Shown: positions 12,901 through 27,427 of the stretch, one piece after another | How positions within the stretch are numbered: position 1 is the stretch's first letter | How the letters are laid out: each line of letters begins with the position of its first letter | Assembly (NCBI GenBank): GCA_949317995.1 | Contig: OX439044.1 | Location: 9,891,141 to 9,955,140 of the forward strand | DNA length: 64,000 nt | Source: Acholoe squamosa | Taxonomy: Eukaryota; Annelida; Polychaeta; Phyllodocida; Polynoidae | Reading direction: 5' to 3' | Position numbers and translations under genes: made by a program | Notes under the pieces: model-generated | What the model was told of the DNA's origin: nothing | The model's input: only the letters and a program-made list of their open reading frames with translations | Databases searched by the model: none

Positions 12901-15900
12901 GATTTGGTGTGAGTAGTCTAGGTAATGTTGATTTGGTGTGAGTAGTATAGAAAATAGTGATTTGGTGTGAGTAGTCTAAGAAATGTTGATTTGGTGTGAG
13001 TAGTATAGGAAATGGAGATTCGGTGTGAGTAGTATAGGAAATGGAGATTTGGTGTGAGTAGTATAGAAAATGGTGATTTGGTGTGAGTAATTTAGGAAAT
13101 GGTGATTTGATATGAGTAGTATAGGAAATGGTGATTTGGTGTGAGTAGTATAGAAAATGGTGATTTGGTGTGAGTAGTTTAGGAAATGGTGATTTGGTGT
13201 GAGTAGTGTAGGAAATGGTGATTTGGTGTGAGTAGTATAGGAAATGGAGATTTGGCGTGAGTAGTTTAGGAAATGGTGATTTGGTGTGAGTAGTGTAGGA
13301 AATGGAGATTTGGTGTGAGTAGTTTAGGAAATGGTGATTTGGTGTAAGTAGTATAGGAAATGGAGATTTGGCGTGAGTAGTTTAGGAAATGGTGATTTGG
13401 TGTGAGTAGTGTAGGAAATGTTGATTTGGTGTGAGTAGTGTAGGAAATGTTGATTTGGTGTGAGTAGTGTAGGAAATGGTGATTTGGTGTGAGTAGTATA
13501 GGAAATGGTGATTTGGTGTGAGTAGTATAGGAAATGGTGATTTGGTGTGAGTAGTATAGGAAATGGTGATTTGGTGTGAGTAGTATAGGAAATGGTGATT
13601 TGTTAGTTAGTTAGTTAGTTAGTGTTTTACGGCACGTCAGCTACTGGTGATGGCTATTTGTGCCTAAAGGTTTTATGGAAGAAAGTTTCTACTGTTTAAA
13701 TTTGACTGTAGTATCCCAGGTTCTTGACATATGCAAGTATTGTATCCGGTCTGCAGGTATCAAATAACTCTTTCAGTGTTGTACATTGATGGTATTGTGC
13801 CCTGATGGGGCACTGGCTACATTCCACAAGGAAATGTTCCACCGTCAGGTGTTTTTGACACCTGTTGCAAAGCGGTCTGGGTTCTCTCTTCATGAGGTGT
13901 GAATGCGTTAGTCTGGTGTGGCCTATTCTTAGTCTGTTCATGACAATTTCTTCTCTTCTGCTCTTGCATTTGGCTTTCTTGGTTGTGCCTATCTTGGGCT
14001 GTATTTTGTAGAGTTTATTGTCTCTTTCAGCGTCCCATGACTCTTGCCACTTTTGGTGGATGTATTTCCTGATTTTCCGTTTGAGGTCCTCTGATGGTAG
14101 AGGCATATCTATTGGAACTTGATTTGTTGCATCCTTGGCAGCAACGTCTGCTAGGTCATTGCCATGGATTCCTTCATGGCCTGGTACCCAAGCATACGCT
14201 ATCTTCTTTCCAGCTAGAGCAAGACTATTGTGTCGTTCCAACACTCTTTTCACGAGAGGGTGTGTCCACTTGCTATACTGCATTGCTGACAGTGATGATT
14301 TGGAGTCAGATACAATCAGGTAGTTGTTGCCTTCTGATGTCTCAATGTGATCTTGTGCTAGGTATAACGCATGTAGCTCTGCTGTGTAGATGGAGGCTTC
14401 GTCTGGCAGGCGTTCTTTGAAGGCGTGATTTGGTGTGAGTAGTATAGGAAATGGTGATTTGGTGTGAGTAGTATAGGAAATGGTGAATTGGTGTGAGTAA
14501 TATAGGAAATGGTGATTTGGTGTGAGTAGTATAGGAAATGGTGATTTGGTGTGAGTAGTATAGGAAATGGTGATTTGGTGTGAGTAGTATATGATCAATT
14601 GGGGTACTTGTGTGAATGGTATAGACAATTGTGAGTAAGAGTGAGTAATAGATGTTTAACGCCATTTTTACAGCTAAGGTCATATTCATGGCAAGAACTA
14701 CATTACACAATTTCACAGAGGAATGTGTCAGTGTCCGTGCATATGTGCACCACACACATACTGAGAGGATAGGAAAGAGGAGAAATAGACCTAGGGAGGC
14801 TCGCATAGACAATTGTAATCTGTAGTACTGTGTACAGGAACCACAAGTAGTATAGGAAATGGTGATTTGGTGTGAGTGGTAGGAAAGAACGGTGACATTG
14901 TGTACATAGTGTAGAAAATGACCAATTCATGAATACATTAGTCTACGTAAAATAATCATTTTGAGTTAAAAGTTTAGATAATGGTTTTCAGTTTTCACTT
15001 TTAGCTGATGGTCATTTAATGCCAGCTTTTTTATATGACTTTGATTTGGTGTTAGCTTTACAGAAATGGTATTTTGGGTGTTCAGAAAACCAACTTACCT
15101 GTGACTAGCCTCGATCAGTGCGATGACACCATGGTCATTGACGTTGGACCACGATGCGTCAAACTGGGTGATGTTTCTGCAGCGGGATGCAGCATGGAGC
15201 AGGATATTGTCGCCCTTCATCTCTCCACGAGAACATCCTGTGAAGTTCAACTCCTGAAAACGAGTTCACAATCTTGGTTTTAATTGCTGAAAATGTGTTC
15301 ATAATCTTTGTTTTATTGCTGAAAATATGTTCATAATCTTGGTTTCTTACTCACTTTTTTTTTCTTCTAAAACTGGCTAAACGGCCAATATGGAGTGAGT
15401 CACCACAGATATTACCACAGGCATGGCCTACAAACCATGTACATTGTATATAGCGGCCCTTGTCGTTGTTGGCAGTGCCACTGACGGGAAGCTGAGAACC
15501 TGCAGTTCCGTTCCCCACTGTTACCAGAAGAGGGTGTTGAAATGAGGGCCAAGCCTAGGACTGCTTATGATGCATGTCCAGTAGGTCCTCTCTGCACCCT
15601 TATAGCAGCATACAGAGTGGTGGGCACCTAAGAAGTACCAAGGACAGCGGAGACAGAAGCACTTACTATCCTGATATACCTGTATCCACTTGGTGAATTA
15701 CAGCAGAGGCATGGGGGGGGGTAAATGTCTGCACCCTAGCCCTAACATCACGGTCAGGTATAGGTTTGTATAGTGCATCTTGCATATTGGCTAGAAGCGG
15801 GACTGGAGCTGGTTCTGGTGACATGCACTGATAAGAACTGATAGGATAGGACCAGCCTATTGCTGGAAGTCGATGTTAAAGATTGTTACCCAGGAACAGG

Positions 15901-16899
15901 GTCTTATGAGCAAGGTCTACCTCAACTAGCAAAATTCAAAATGGCAGACCCACAGGGGGTCCATACTAAGGCATATACAGTAAGAGATGCCTTGCCTTCA
16001 GCCTGGGCTTCCCTAGCCCACTTAAAAGGGTCTATATCTACTCTTTCCTATTCCCTCGAATGTGTGTGGTGCACATATACGTGGGCACCGACACATTCCT
16101 CTGTGAAATTGTGTAATGTAGTTCTCGCCATGAATATGACCTTAGCTGTCAAAATGGCGTTAAACATCTATTACTCACTCACTCACTCCTTCAGGCAGAC
16201 CCTATGAGGTGCACATGGGGATTATGGTATTCGTTATCAAGGCATATCATATGAAGTACTTCAGGCAGGCAGGCAGGGACTGGGTTTTGAAGAAATTTCC
16301 AAGAGAGTGATGAAGTTCCTCTTCTGGGTGGTATTTGAGAGTGATTTTATGGAATGCGGACCCTCAAATATCTAAGAACCCCCATCAATGTGAAAATATT
16401 TTCTTAGTGGATCTGTGTAAATCACAAACCTGTTTGATCTTCAAATTTCCAAATTTCCGGAAATTACCTGAAGAATCCCATGCCTGTTTGGAAAAGCCCT
16501 GTTAGCCTCTTCAGGGGCTGGCTTGTATTATGTCAGGTGTTACTGTATATAAAAAGATAATTGGGCGTCTTGGGTTCCAAGTGTCCAGGCTGAGTGGGGG
16601 ATCAGATAGCCTGGTGCTAGTTCCTGTATGCAGGCTGCAATGCAAACATTATGTGACCCCTCATAGCCATCCCCTGGCCCCAGGGACAAGGGCTAACTGG
16701 TGGGTAGTCCATTTGATGGAGAGGTATGGACTATGGTCCTGGTAGGTGGTGCATGAGGTGCTGGTGGGGGGGGGGGGTGCATAGAAGTCGACTACCGTAA
16801 GGGTGAGGATGGACCCCTGCTGGGCCCTATTAGAGAATGTTGAACAATTACGTCACTGCTTACTGGGTGGGGGGGGGGGCTTTAGGTTCCGTTGACAGG

Positions 16900-16976
<77 letters not shown>

Positions 16977-19900
16977 CCATATAAAACAGTGACAAGGGGA
17001 TGAGTGGATCGTGAAAAATGTCAAAACAGCAGTGACATAATTGTTGAACGTTCCCTTATGGGATCAGCCAAATTTAGGGGTGCGACCTATAGGCCTGAGT
17101 TCTTTTTACTCCAGCAGTAAGCCCTAAAGTGCAGCAAAGCAAATCAAGCCTTCGCTGCACCTTATAGCCTTTCCATCAACTCATGGTGTGCTTTATACAC
17201 GAGGTGCGCCTTATAGTGGAGGTATTACAATAGTGCTCAAACCCTAATTAGCCCTTTAAGGGCCGCTGATGCATTGATGCATCATGCCCATTTGTCGTCA
17301 TGAAGTGCTGGTGCATCTGCACTTCATTGGAGCATCATGACGACCCTCTGGGTATCTACCTTGTAGGGTCGGCATGATGCATGAATGCAGCACTGGTGAG
17401 TTACTCATCAGGGCTTCATTAATGCATCGTGACGACCAATGGGCATGATGCATGAATGCATCGGCGGCCCTTGAAGGGTTAAACAGAGTCGATTGCTATT
17501 GAAGGCTATGTTGGATGTAGCTTGTGTAAATGTGTAAGATCTCATGACATAGGCCACATTGTGTCGGTGTGATGCACCGATGCAATGTTGGTGAATTACA
17601 CGCCAGCACTCCACTGGTGCATCATGGTGGAAAGCAGCTGGGGCTTCATTTTAAGTCTAATTCAATGTCAGAATTCCTCAGTTGTCTGGCATATCAAGAC
17701 ATTGCGAAAATTGGATATATGCAGTCAGAAGCCTCTGTTTCATGTAAACTGACAAAGCAGAATTAATCACTAGCCAATGAAATAATCCTAACTATTTACT
17801 GTGGACTTTGTTTTTTTTTGGGGGGGGGGAGATATGGGACCCATCTGATAATTGTCATCAGTGATAACCGCAGGTATTAAACTGGCTTAAGCAATGGCTG
17901 TGCCCATTAGACATCCCGCAAACCTTGGTATGGGCTTCAGCCTTAATACATGTAGGGTTTCATGGTTGTACCTCTTCTTTTATTTCAGCATTTGATCGCA
18001 AGAATAAGGATGAAATAAGGACAAAAATGTGAGTAATTGGTTGTGCAAACTAACCAGAGCCTCATTTTACTAATTCACAAGATTGAGCGACTAAACTAAT
18101 AGTGCTAGCGGTCGGCTCGCTTTACACAGGGGTCGGTGACAGGTTAATTTGGGCATGTTTGCTCTAATTAGCTTAAGTTGATGATGCTTAGTTTACATGG
18201 ACCTGTTTTTGTTTTTGTGTTTAGCTTTCTAGGTGCCCACATGGGGCATTACTGCATTAGTATATCCATCTATTGCAGTGCCTCCACTACTACCGTAAAA
18301 CCTCGCGTATAAGACGCGTCCTCTACGCCAAACAAATGCCTTGTGTGTCTTATAGGATTTCTTCAAGTTGGGGGTGCGTCTTATACGAGGGGTAATTTTA
18401 CTATAGAACAGTACTGGATTGACAAAAATCACCCCTAAGAGGTGCATCTTATACGCGAAAATGCTTCTCCCAAGAAGGGGGTGCGTCCTATACGCACAAC
18501 GTGTCTTCTACGCGTGAGATTACGGTAATACACTTTCTAGGTCAAACATTCCAACTGCTTGACCCTTGGGGCACATAGTAGACGCCGTCATCTTTGTTTA
18601 ATGACGTCACGTCAATGACATCCATATATGGATCATGCCACAATGAACGCCGCGTTTGTCCAAAAGTGGCATTATTCCAAGTAGTTTATGTAATATTTAT
18701 CTGTCCCTGGGGCTGACTAGGAGGACCTCTGCCCCCCTCTGCACTTGTAGTTTTACCTACGTCACAAGATTAGTATTACTGCAGGGGTGTAGGAAAAGGG
18801 GGAGCCAGAGGGGCCTGGGCCCCCTCAATCATAAAGGAGGGGGGGCCTGAGGATGTCTGGACACCCACCCCCAAAAAAAAAAAAATTACCAAGAACTCAT
18901 AATAAATTGGACAAGAGGCTGAAACAATGCATCTCAAACTAGATTAATATAGTAATGTAATAGGAAAAATGTGGGCCTGAGCCTCAAATCAGACCTAAAA
19001 TTCAACCTTATACTCAGATTGTCTCTATACCCATCATGCAACACGCACACACCAGAGACACCCAGAGTTTGACCTTGGCCTTATGACAATTTAACCGTGG
19101 TCAGCTGACCTCTGGTGGCGATGTCCTTTGAATATTTACTGCGGAGGTGACAGCAGAAACACATTGGCGTCAAATATTGACAGTGATTGGATGTGGGTAA
19201 GGTGACACTATGTGACAGGGAGGAATTATTAGATAAAGCACACTTTGATCGTCCTAATCTAAGTCTATCCTACTACTGTAGCCATGGACACAAGGGATTT
19301 TAGGGAAGAAAGGGCTAATCCATAAAGTTTGTCACGTATTTTAGGCCTTTTTGGACACCCATCCACCATTTGTCACACTTTTACTGTAGACATCTCACCA
19401 TCTTCTCTCCCCCTCGTCAAAGCTACATTCATCCATCATGCCAACCCTACGGAGTTGTTCACTCCTGGAGGGTCGGCATGATGCTCTAGTGAAGTGCTGC
19501 CAAGCAGACTTACCAGCACTTCAATGGTGCATCATGACGACCAATGGGCATGAAGCACTCCTTCATCAGTGGCCCTTAAAGCCTTAAGGAAAAGCAAGCA
19601 ACTCAGGGTGCGGCTTATATGCAGGTGCAGCTTAGACGCAGGGTTTTACGGAATGCGATCCTTAAAGGACCAAACCAGATTATGCTTGTTTATTTCCCTC
19701 CTACATGTGCCATCCGTGCGTACCCCACAACCACAGCTCGGCCCCTCACCTATTGCTTATTCAATCAAATATTTATTTACCTTCAGGGAATCAGAACATT
19801 GTCGGAAGAGTTCGCGCAGTCCGTGGGCGCTCACCTTCTCACCGTGACACTGCACAAGGGACAGGCTCGCGGGCTGTCGCCGCCCGATCTCTGACAGCCA

Positions 19901-22900
19901 CTCGTCTATCATATTGTGATTCTTCTTGACGACGATGGTCTTCCCTGAAAGGAAATGTGAATGTTTTCTCTGAATGTTTAATAACCCTTTAGGTGTCACT
20001 GATGCATTAATGCATCATGCCCATTGGTCGTCATGATGCACCAATGAAGTGCTGGCGAGACTGCTCGCCAGTACTTCATTGGAGCATCATGTCGACGCTC
20101 AGGGAGTTTGTGTATCAATCCTGTAGGACCAGCATGATGCATCAATGCAGCCCTGGCGAGTTACTCACCAGGGCTGCATTCATGCATCATGACGCTCATT
20201 GTGCATTAATGCTTCAGCGGCCCTTAAAGGGATAAAATTATGGGCCGACTGTGTCTTTATCAGGGATGAATGAGACTGAGGAGAATAATCAGTGAAATGC
20301 TAAATTGGAACCACTTGAATAGAAGTTTTGGAAGGCAATGGATAGGATTTTGAAAATTCCCTAAATCAGAGAAGATCACAGACTTCCATCCCCTGATTAT
20401 TAGTGCATAATACTGATTATTAGGGAGGACCTTTATCAGCCCTGGAATGTCAGCATGGGGTGTAGTTTTGGAGAATATTTGCATGAGGCATTAATGCACC
20501 AATAGATCCTATAGACTAATGCACACCACACTAGTTTGAAGGTTAATTGCATTTGTCTTTATGCAGTGCATGCAGTGAATGAGTTACTGGCGTCTATGAA
20601 CCATATTCGTTACTGGCGTCTATGAACCACATTCGTTACTGGCGTCTATGAACCACATTCGTTACTGGCATCTATGAACCACATTCGTTACTGGCGTCTA
20701 TGAACCACATTCGTTACTGGCGTCTATGAACCACATTCATTACTGGCGTCTATGAACCACATTCATTACTGGCGTCTATGAACCACATTCGTTACTGGCT
20801 TCTGTGAACCATATTCGTTACTGGCATCTATGAACCACATTCGTCTATGAACCACATTCGTTACTGGCATCTATGAACCACATTCGTTACTGTCGTCTAT
20901 GAACCACATTCATTACTGGCGTCTATTAACCACATTTGTTACTGGCGTCTATGAACCACATTCGTCTATGAACCACATTCGTTACTGGCATCTATGAACC
21001 ATATTGGTTACTGGCGTCTATGAACCACATTCATTACTTGGCGTCTATGAACCACATTCGATCACATATGTGACTCAATTCATCATATTGGGACTTATGT
21101 CGCACCATGTATATTTCTAGTTAGCTATACCATGTTATAGAGCAACTTTTCTATAGAGCCCTTTCATGAGTTGCTACCCAAACTCTAAGTATTTTATTTA
21201 ATTTTTCTGAGTTAAGGAGTGCATTTTGAGCTGATGTGCGATATTATGTGCAGATGAAACTAGGTCTTGTAGGGTTCTCAAAAGTTTAATTGATCACCAA
21301 TATTGAACACATGTTTAGTATTTTCTATAAGTAGTCTAAAATTGATTAATGTAACATTAGGGAGTGGTCATTATTTATCAACAGGAGGGGGTGGTGGGTT
21401 TTACGCCGGGGGGGGGGCGTAAAAAATTCAGAACTCTCCTGAGAGGGGGTAAATATTTTGACCCCTCTTGAGGGGGGATGTAAAAAATTTACCCTCTTTT
21501 TAGCAAAAAAGCCTGTGTGCTACTATAGATTAAAGAGGGGCGTGAAAATTCTACCCGCCTCAGGCGTTGGGGGCCGCAAAAAATTTTGACTGCCGCTGAG
21601 GGGGGGCATAAAAAATTTTCATGTGTCCCTGCAAATACCCACCACCCTCTATTGATAAATTATGACCACTCCCTTATGTATATACATGACACTTACAGAG
21701 GGACTCGTCAAGTGCTACTCGGTGTAGCTGCATACATGTCTGCGCCACACGACTCAGGTCTTTATGGCGTAGGTAGCTACACACGTGCAGCCAGATCTCA
21801 TCAGGAAGACACAACCACTGCGAGAACTCCCCCGCAGCGATCCGCGGGCTCTGTACGGTGAAATAAGAACATGGTTACAACTTGTACCAAAAACTCATTT
21901 ACTGATATTTATAAGGGCTGCATTGGTCGGCATTTAGACATGATAGTAAGGACAGCTGATGCATTAATGCATCATGCCCAGTGGGCTTTATGATGCACGA
22001 CTTTTGCAAGGCATATCCTTCCCATTTGGTGATGGTTTCCTTTTTGGCTGTTGTTTTTGTTTAGGACCCTCCTTCAATACTTACCTTTGATTTAAGTTTA
22101 CTGCAAATCACTATAATAAGGAACTGTTTTCTGTACATAATTTAAAACGATAGGTGTATTTTTCAAAAAATATATGTTTATTCTAATTGTTTTGAAATAA
22201 TTGATAACCTTTTTTATTTTCATTAGCATTCCACTAACGGGCATTATATGTATTTGAAAAGAGCCTAGTTATTACACATTTCAAAAAGGTATATTCTTGA
22301 TAATGGCTATATTAACTTTAAGTCGTTTCACAGGAAGATTTATAATATATAGATCTATATGCCGGTGGGTTCTATCGACTCTAGAGTTCTATCTTGAATT
22401 GAGATTGGAATGGGAGTTGATAAACCATAATTATAGCTATCCATTATAACTTATTTCCAAGATATATTTTCTTTTTTTAAATTCTCTCTCTATTTAATTT
22501 TTCCTTTCTTATCTTGATTATTACTAATAGCAAACAAGTGGATCCCAATCCGAACTGAAGCCGTGCACTGTGAATAAACACAAAACTCATTCCTTATCAC
22601 ATAAGCCTTTAAAGGCCGCTGATGCAGGAGTGCATCATGCCCATTGGTCGTCATGATGCACCAATGAAGTGCTGGCGAGACTGCTCGCCACCACTTCATT
22701 GGAGCATCATGCTGACTCTACAGGTTTAATAAATATATGCTCCTGAAGGGTTGTCATGATGCTCCAATGAAGTGATGGGGAGCAGTCTTGCCAGCACTTT
22801 ATTGGTGCATCATGACGACCAATGGGCATGATGCATCAATGCATCATTGGCCCTTAAAGGGACAATCTTACATGCTAATGACAATACCACACACATTTGT

Positions 22901-25900
22901 ACCATAACAGTGGTCCTTATCGTATGTATACTTCTATTACATTAGAACCACACACAATTAATTTCAGTTCTCACTCATCAATCACTCAAAAAAAAATAAA
23001 ACATTCCCAAAGAAATGTGACATGTTATAAAAAAGTAAAGCCCTATAAATCATGACCCAACTGTAAGCAGTTAGAGTTGACCCTGCTAGGCCTGGCCAGA
23101 AATATTCATGTTTTCTTTGGATCACAATTTTCAGGGTTTAAACCTTTAACGGTCGCTGATACAGGAATGCATCATGCCCATTGGTCAGCATGATGCACTA
23201 ATGAAGTGCTGGCAAGATTGCTCGCCAGCACTTCATTGGAGCATCATGCCGACCATCCATAAGGTCGGTATGATGCATGAATGCACCCCTGGTGAGCTAC
23301 TCTCCAGGGCTGCATTCATGTATCATGCAGACCGATGGGCATGATGCATTAATGCATTAGCGACCATTAAAGGTTAACCCTTTAAGGATAGCATAATGCA
23401 CAAAGACTGCATTGTGGATCCGTGCCCTTCATCGGCATGATGCAAGAATGCAGCATGAGCAAGTAACTCACCATGATGCACCAATGCCAGCGATGCATCG
23501 GTGCATCATGATGACAAAGGAACATGGATTTTGATACCTTATGCGGCCCTTAAAGGGTTAGAAACTAAGGGGCGGTCCATAAATTATGTCACACCTTTTT
23601 TGGCCATTTTCAACATCCCCCCCACCCCATGTCACACTTAGTCACACATCAGCCAACACCCCCCTCAAAAATTATGTCACACTTGGCTAGACCCACCCAC
23701 CCCCCTGCAGCCATACTATTGACTCAGCTCAACTTCCAATGAAGGTTAAGTTTAGGCCTTTGGCCTATGGTGTCATTGACGTTTATGTTCTATGTCCTAT
23801 GTCATTGTCTATGTCCTACTGTGGTCGTAGTTTATTTCGCTCTGTAGATATTTTCGCTTATTTCACAGAATTCAGAAGTCAGTGAATTTATGTCCAGAGT
23901 GAATATTTCTACAACATGCAATGGAAGTAACCATCCTGCATGGGTAGTCACAAGTCAAACTCTGATCACTGGATGCCAGATCACAATTACAATTACAAAG
24001 AAAGAAATGACTACCAATAGTACTACAAACATAAGGTTTTCTATCACATGCAATAGCAGAAGCAAATTACTTTGTTAGTTTTTTATGTTTGTCTAGGATT
24101 TTTTTCTGTCAAAGGTTGTCATGTTAGGGCTCTCTAACTTACCATTCATCACTACACTCACACACCTTTGACCATTGATTTTGAAAATCCATGAATTTAA
24201 GTACACGCAAAATTATACTTTTTTTACCAGTTCAGTGAAAATTTATACCATTGAAAATATCTACAACCACAGTATGTCATTGCTGCATGGCTGCGTGATG
24301 CATAAATGCACTATGTACGACGACACTATACTTATATACAGACAACAAATGGGCATGATGCATTAATGCATTATTGGCCCTTAAAGGGTTAAGGTGTTCC
24401 TGTGTGCGACTGCTCAATGTGCAGTATCACCTTGACACATGTGTAAAAATTCTAATCACTATATATCTGAGGTATATTGAGCACACTGTCCAGTGTATTT
24501 ACACCGTAGCAAACGTAAGGATTAGGCTAGGGAGGGGTGATAAGTTAACTCATTAAACACAGACAAAGAAGCACCATGGACAGGTGATTGTAGAGCCAGC
24601 CTATCTGCTCAGGCAGCAATATCAAAGAAATGAAGGTTTTGACACCTTGTCAGGGCAAGCTGGCACTTTCTATCTGAACGCCATGATCTCAGAATTTACA
24701 ATGAAATTGAAAAAAGAAGTGTTTTACAATTTAAGAACCCCTTGTCCAAACCAATTTCAGTAATGGGATACATAAAAAAACACTTAAAATTCATTTTAAG
24801 TCTTTCGCATTGCAATGACTGAATGGGTTTGTGCCGACTATGTCAATACTGACTATAAGTGGCTATCAGTACTGTGATGCACATGCTCAAAACATGTTAC
24901 ACACCTGTGCATAAGCCTAAACTAGTTAGGCTACACACAACACACACAGTAGTCTACTATATTCTAATATACCGTAATCTCCTGCGTATAAGGCGCATCT
25001 TATACGAGAGGTTTTAGTTCTTTCTGGATCCGCAAGGGGGAGATCAAGACCTTCATTTTGATATCTTACACCTCCATATAACCTAATCAGCTGGATATGG
25101 GGTCCAGGGGGTTCTGGGGGGTCCATGCAACACATAGGTTTTTGAATTTTCAAAATCCATTCAGTAGAACAAAAGTTATGAATCTTTTATTTTTCTGGTC
25201 AAATCTCTAAACTCTAGGTGCGCCTTATATGCAGACTGCGCCTTATACGCGGGAGATTACGGTAGGCTGAGCCCCAAACTGCACACCGTCTGCAAATATA
25301 GTTACTGCCCGTGCAAGTGTGTAATTTTTCTCTATGTTCTATTGTAGCAGAATCAGGGTCCAGTTACCATTCTTATATATGTCATTGACTCGAGTAAATA
25401 ACATGATAATAATATCTTAGGCCACACCAAAAAAATAAGTTGGTCTACAGATATCCCTCTCCATATTTTCGGAAATACAAATTTTTTTTGTTTTCTTTGC
25501 TCGCCTCACTTTTCCAGCAAGGAATCCATTAGACATAAAAAAATTCTTAAAATTTTTTTTTTCGCTCACTCGCACCATTTTTTCAAAACCGAAATCCGTA
25601 GCCCACCTTATTTTTTTGGTGTGGCCTTATCTGAATCTTATTAGAATTTTACCTGAGTAATGGGGATTAGGGGGTAAAATAGAATCTTATCTGACTATGG
25701 GCGGGGGCTGGGGGCAGAGCCCCAAAATTTCGCGACTTCCATTACAGTGTTGACCTTCTGTAATGCCCTTCTAGCAAACATATTTAGCTTGTTTCATATG
25801 ATGTCTTTAATATAGGTCTTAAAATTTTTTTTTTGAAAATGTGACGTCACACAATCCTTGACACCCCCCACCCCCCTGTCACACTTTGTCACAATCGGAA

Positions 25901-27344
25901 AATACCCCCCCCCCCTCCTGTGTGACGTAACAAATGGACGGCCCCTAATTACCGGTAAAAGATAGTCACAAAGACACATTCAGAATACACAGAAGTGATC
26001 GACAGCAAAACTCTGATTAGTCGAAACTGAAATATGAATGAGTGTTTCAATAGGATCAGAATAAAGGGTATTTGGAAATTAGCTCTATCCCGAAGCGCGG
26101 AGTTCACAAGGATTGGTTAGAGAGCGTGTAGAAATTTGAGTTGACTTTGCGTCACAGTCTGTACCTGTCCTGGGGGCGGTCTAGGCGACTAACGAAACAG
26201 ACAGCAATAAATACTCAACAATCTTCCACCGAGTAGACACCACAATCTTATCATTAACGCTTTAAGAGTCGCATGATGCATTAATGCATCATGCCCATTG
26301 GTCGTCATGATGCACCAATAAAGTGCTGGCGAGACTGCTCACCAGCACTTCATTGGAGCATCATGCCGACCCTCCGGGAGTATATTCATCAACCCCGGAG
26401 GCTCGGCATGATGCTCCAATGAAGTGCTGGCAAGCAATCTCGCCAGCACTTCATTGGCGCATCATGACGGCCAATAGGCATGATGCACTCCTGCATTAGT
26501 GCATCATGTCTGCTGGTCATCATGATGCATAAATGCAGTACAGAGTTCACTCCCCAGGAATGCATTCATGCATCATACCGACCTTATGGGGTTGATTCTG
26601 GAGGGTCAGCATGATGCACTAATGAAGTGCTGGCGAGCTAACAACTTATTGCTGCATCATGACAATCATTGGGCATGATGCACTAATGCATTAGCACCCA
26701 TTGAAGGCTTAAGATGTATGAATGCTGTCCTGGCAAGGAACTCTCCAGTGCTGCATTCTCGCATCATGCCAACCCTCGTTGTCCTGATTCGCCAATGCCC
26801 TGCTGGTGAGTTACTCACTCGCATTATATTCGTGCATCATGACAACAAACCGCCTTCAAAGCATTAAGGTCCAAAACATCAAACTCCACTCATCAATTTT
26901 GTACTATGTGTTGTACCATAACCGCATTGTTTTTGAAGGAATGAGTAATTATAGGATATATAAGATTTTGTTTCATGCCAATTATGTACAAAACAGAGAT
27001 AGAAATTTGTCAGGAGATCTTTGTATTTTCGGATAATTCATTCAAACACTCTGTTACTTATTAGTAATGCGAAAGTTATCCACTTAAAATTTGTCAATTG
27101 TATTGAGCAAAAAAAAAGAGTGAATTAAGTATTGTCAATTTTTAATACTACCAGAAACTGGGAATGATTTCTCTCATAATTCGAATGAAAAAATGTTTCT
27201 TGTTCGTACTTACCATCTCAAAATACTTGGCATATGTGTTCATGAGGTTTGATTTTAACGGTCTGGAGGTAGAGCCTAGAAATATAAAGTTATTTTATCA
27301 ATATTTTAAAGTAATGAAAAATTGTCTAAAAAATTATTTTACTA

Positions 27345-27427
<83 letters not shown>

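Larger units (their letters stand above)
23568..25949. mobile_element. Possible 2.4-kb element with GGGGC-GTCCAT termini
   Basis: AAGGGGCGGTCCATAAATTA plus TGTCACACC motifs at 23568-23705 are mirrored at 25835-25949 (TGTCACACTTTG and AATGGACGGCCCCTAATTA). Between lie a P fragment, a T MITE and a foldback. Two independent short copies facing each other would look the same. Confidence 0.5.

Noticed and set aside
14342-14812. 156-residue minus frame across minisatellite and SINE-like sequence
   Set aside because: Chimera of repeat units; no conserved domain outside the LINE part in the other frame.
20584-21060. CRISPR-like array of 26-bp repeats
   Set aside because: The units are head-to-tail with no unique spacers, in a eukaryotic intron.
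24926-25153. Minus frame repeated at 33213-33446 (MKIQKPMCCMDP...)
   Set aside because: Both are the interior of the 291-bp family T MITE; similarity reflects the element, not a gene family.
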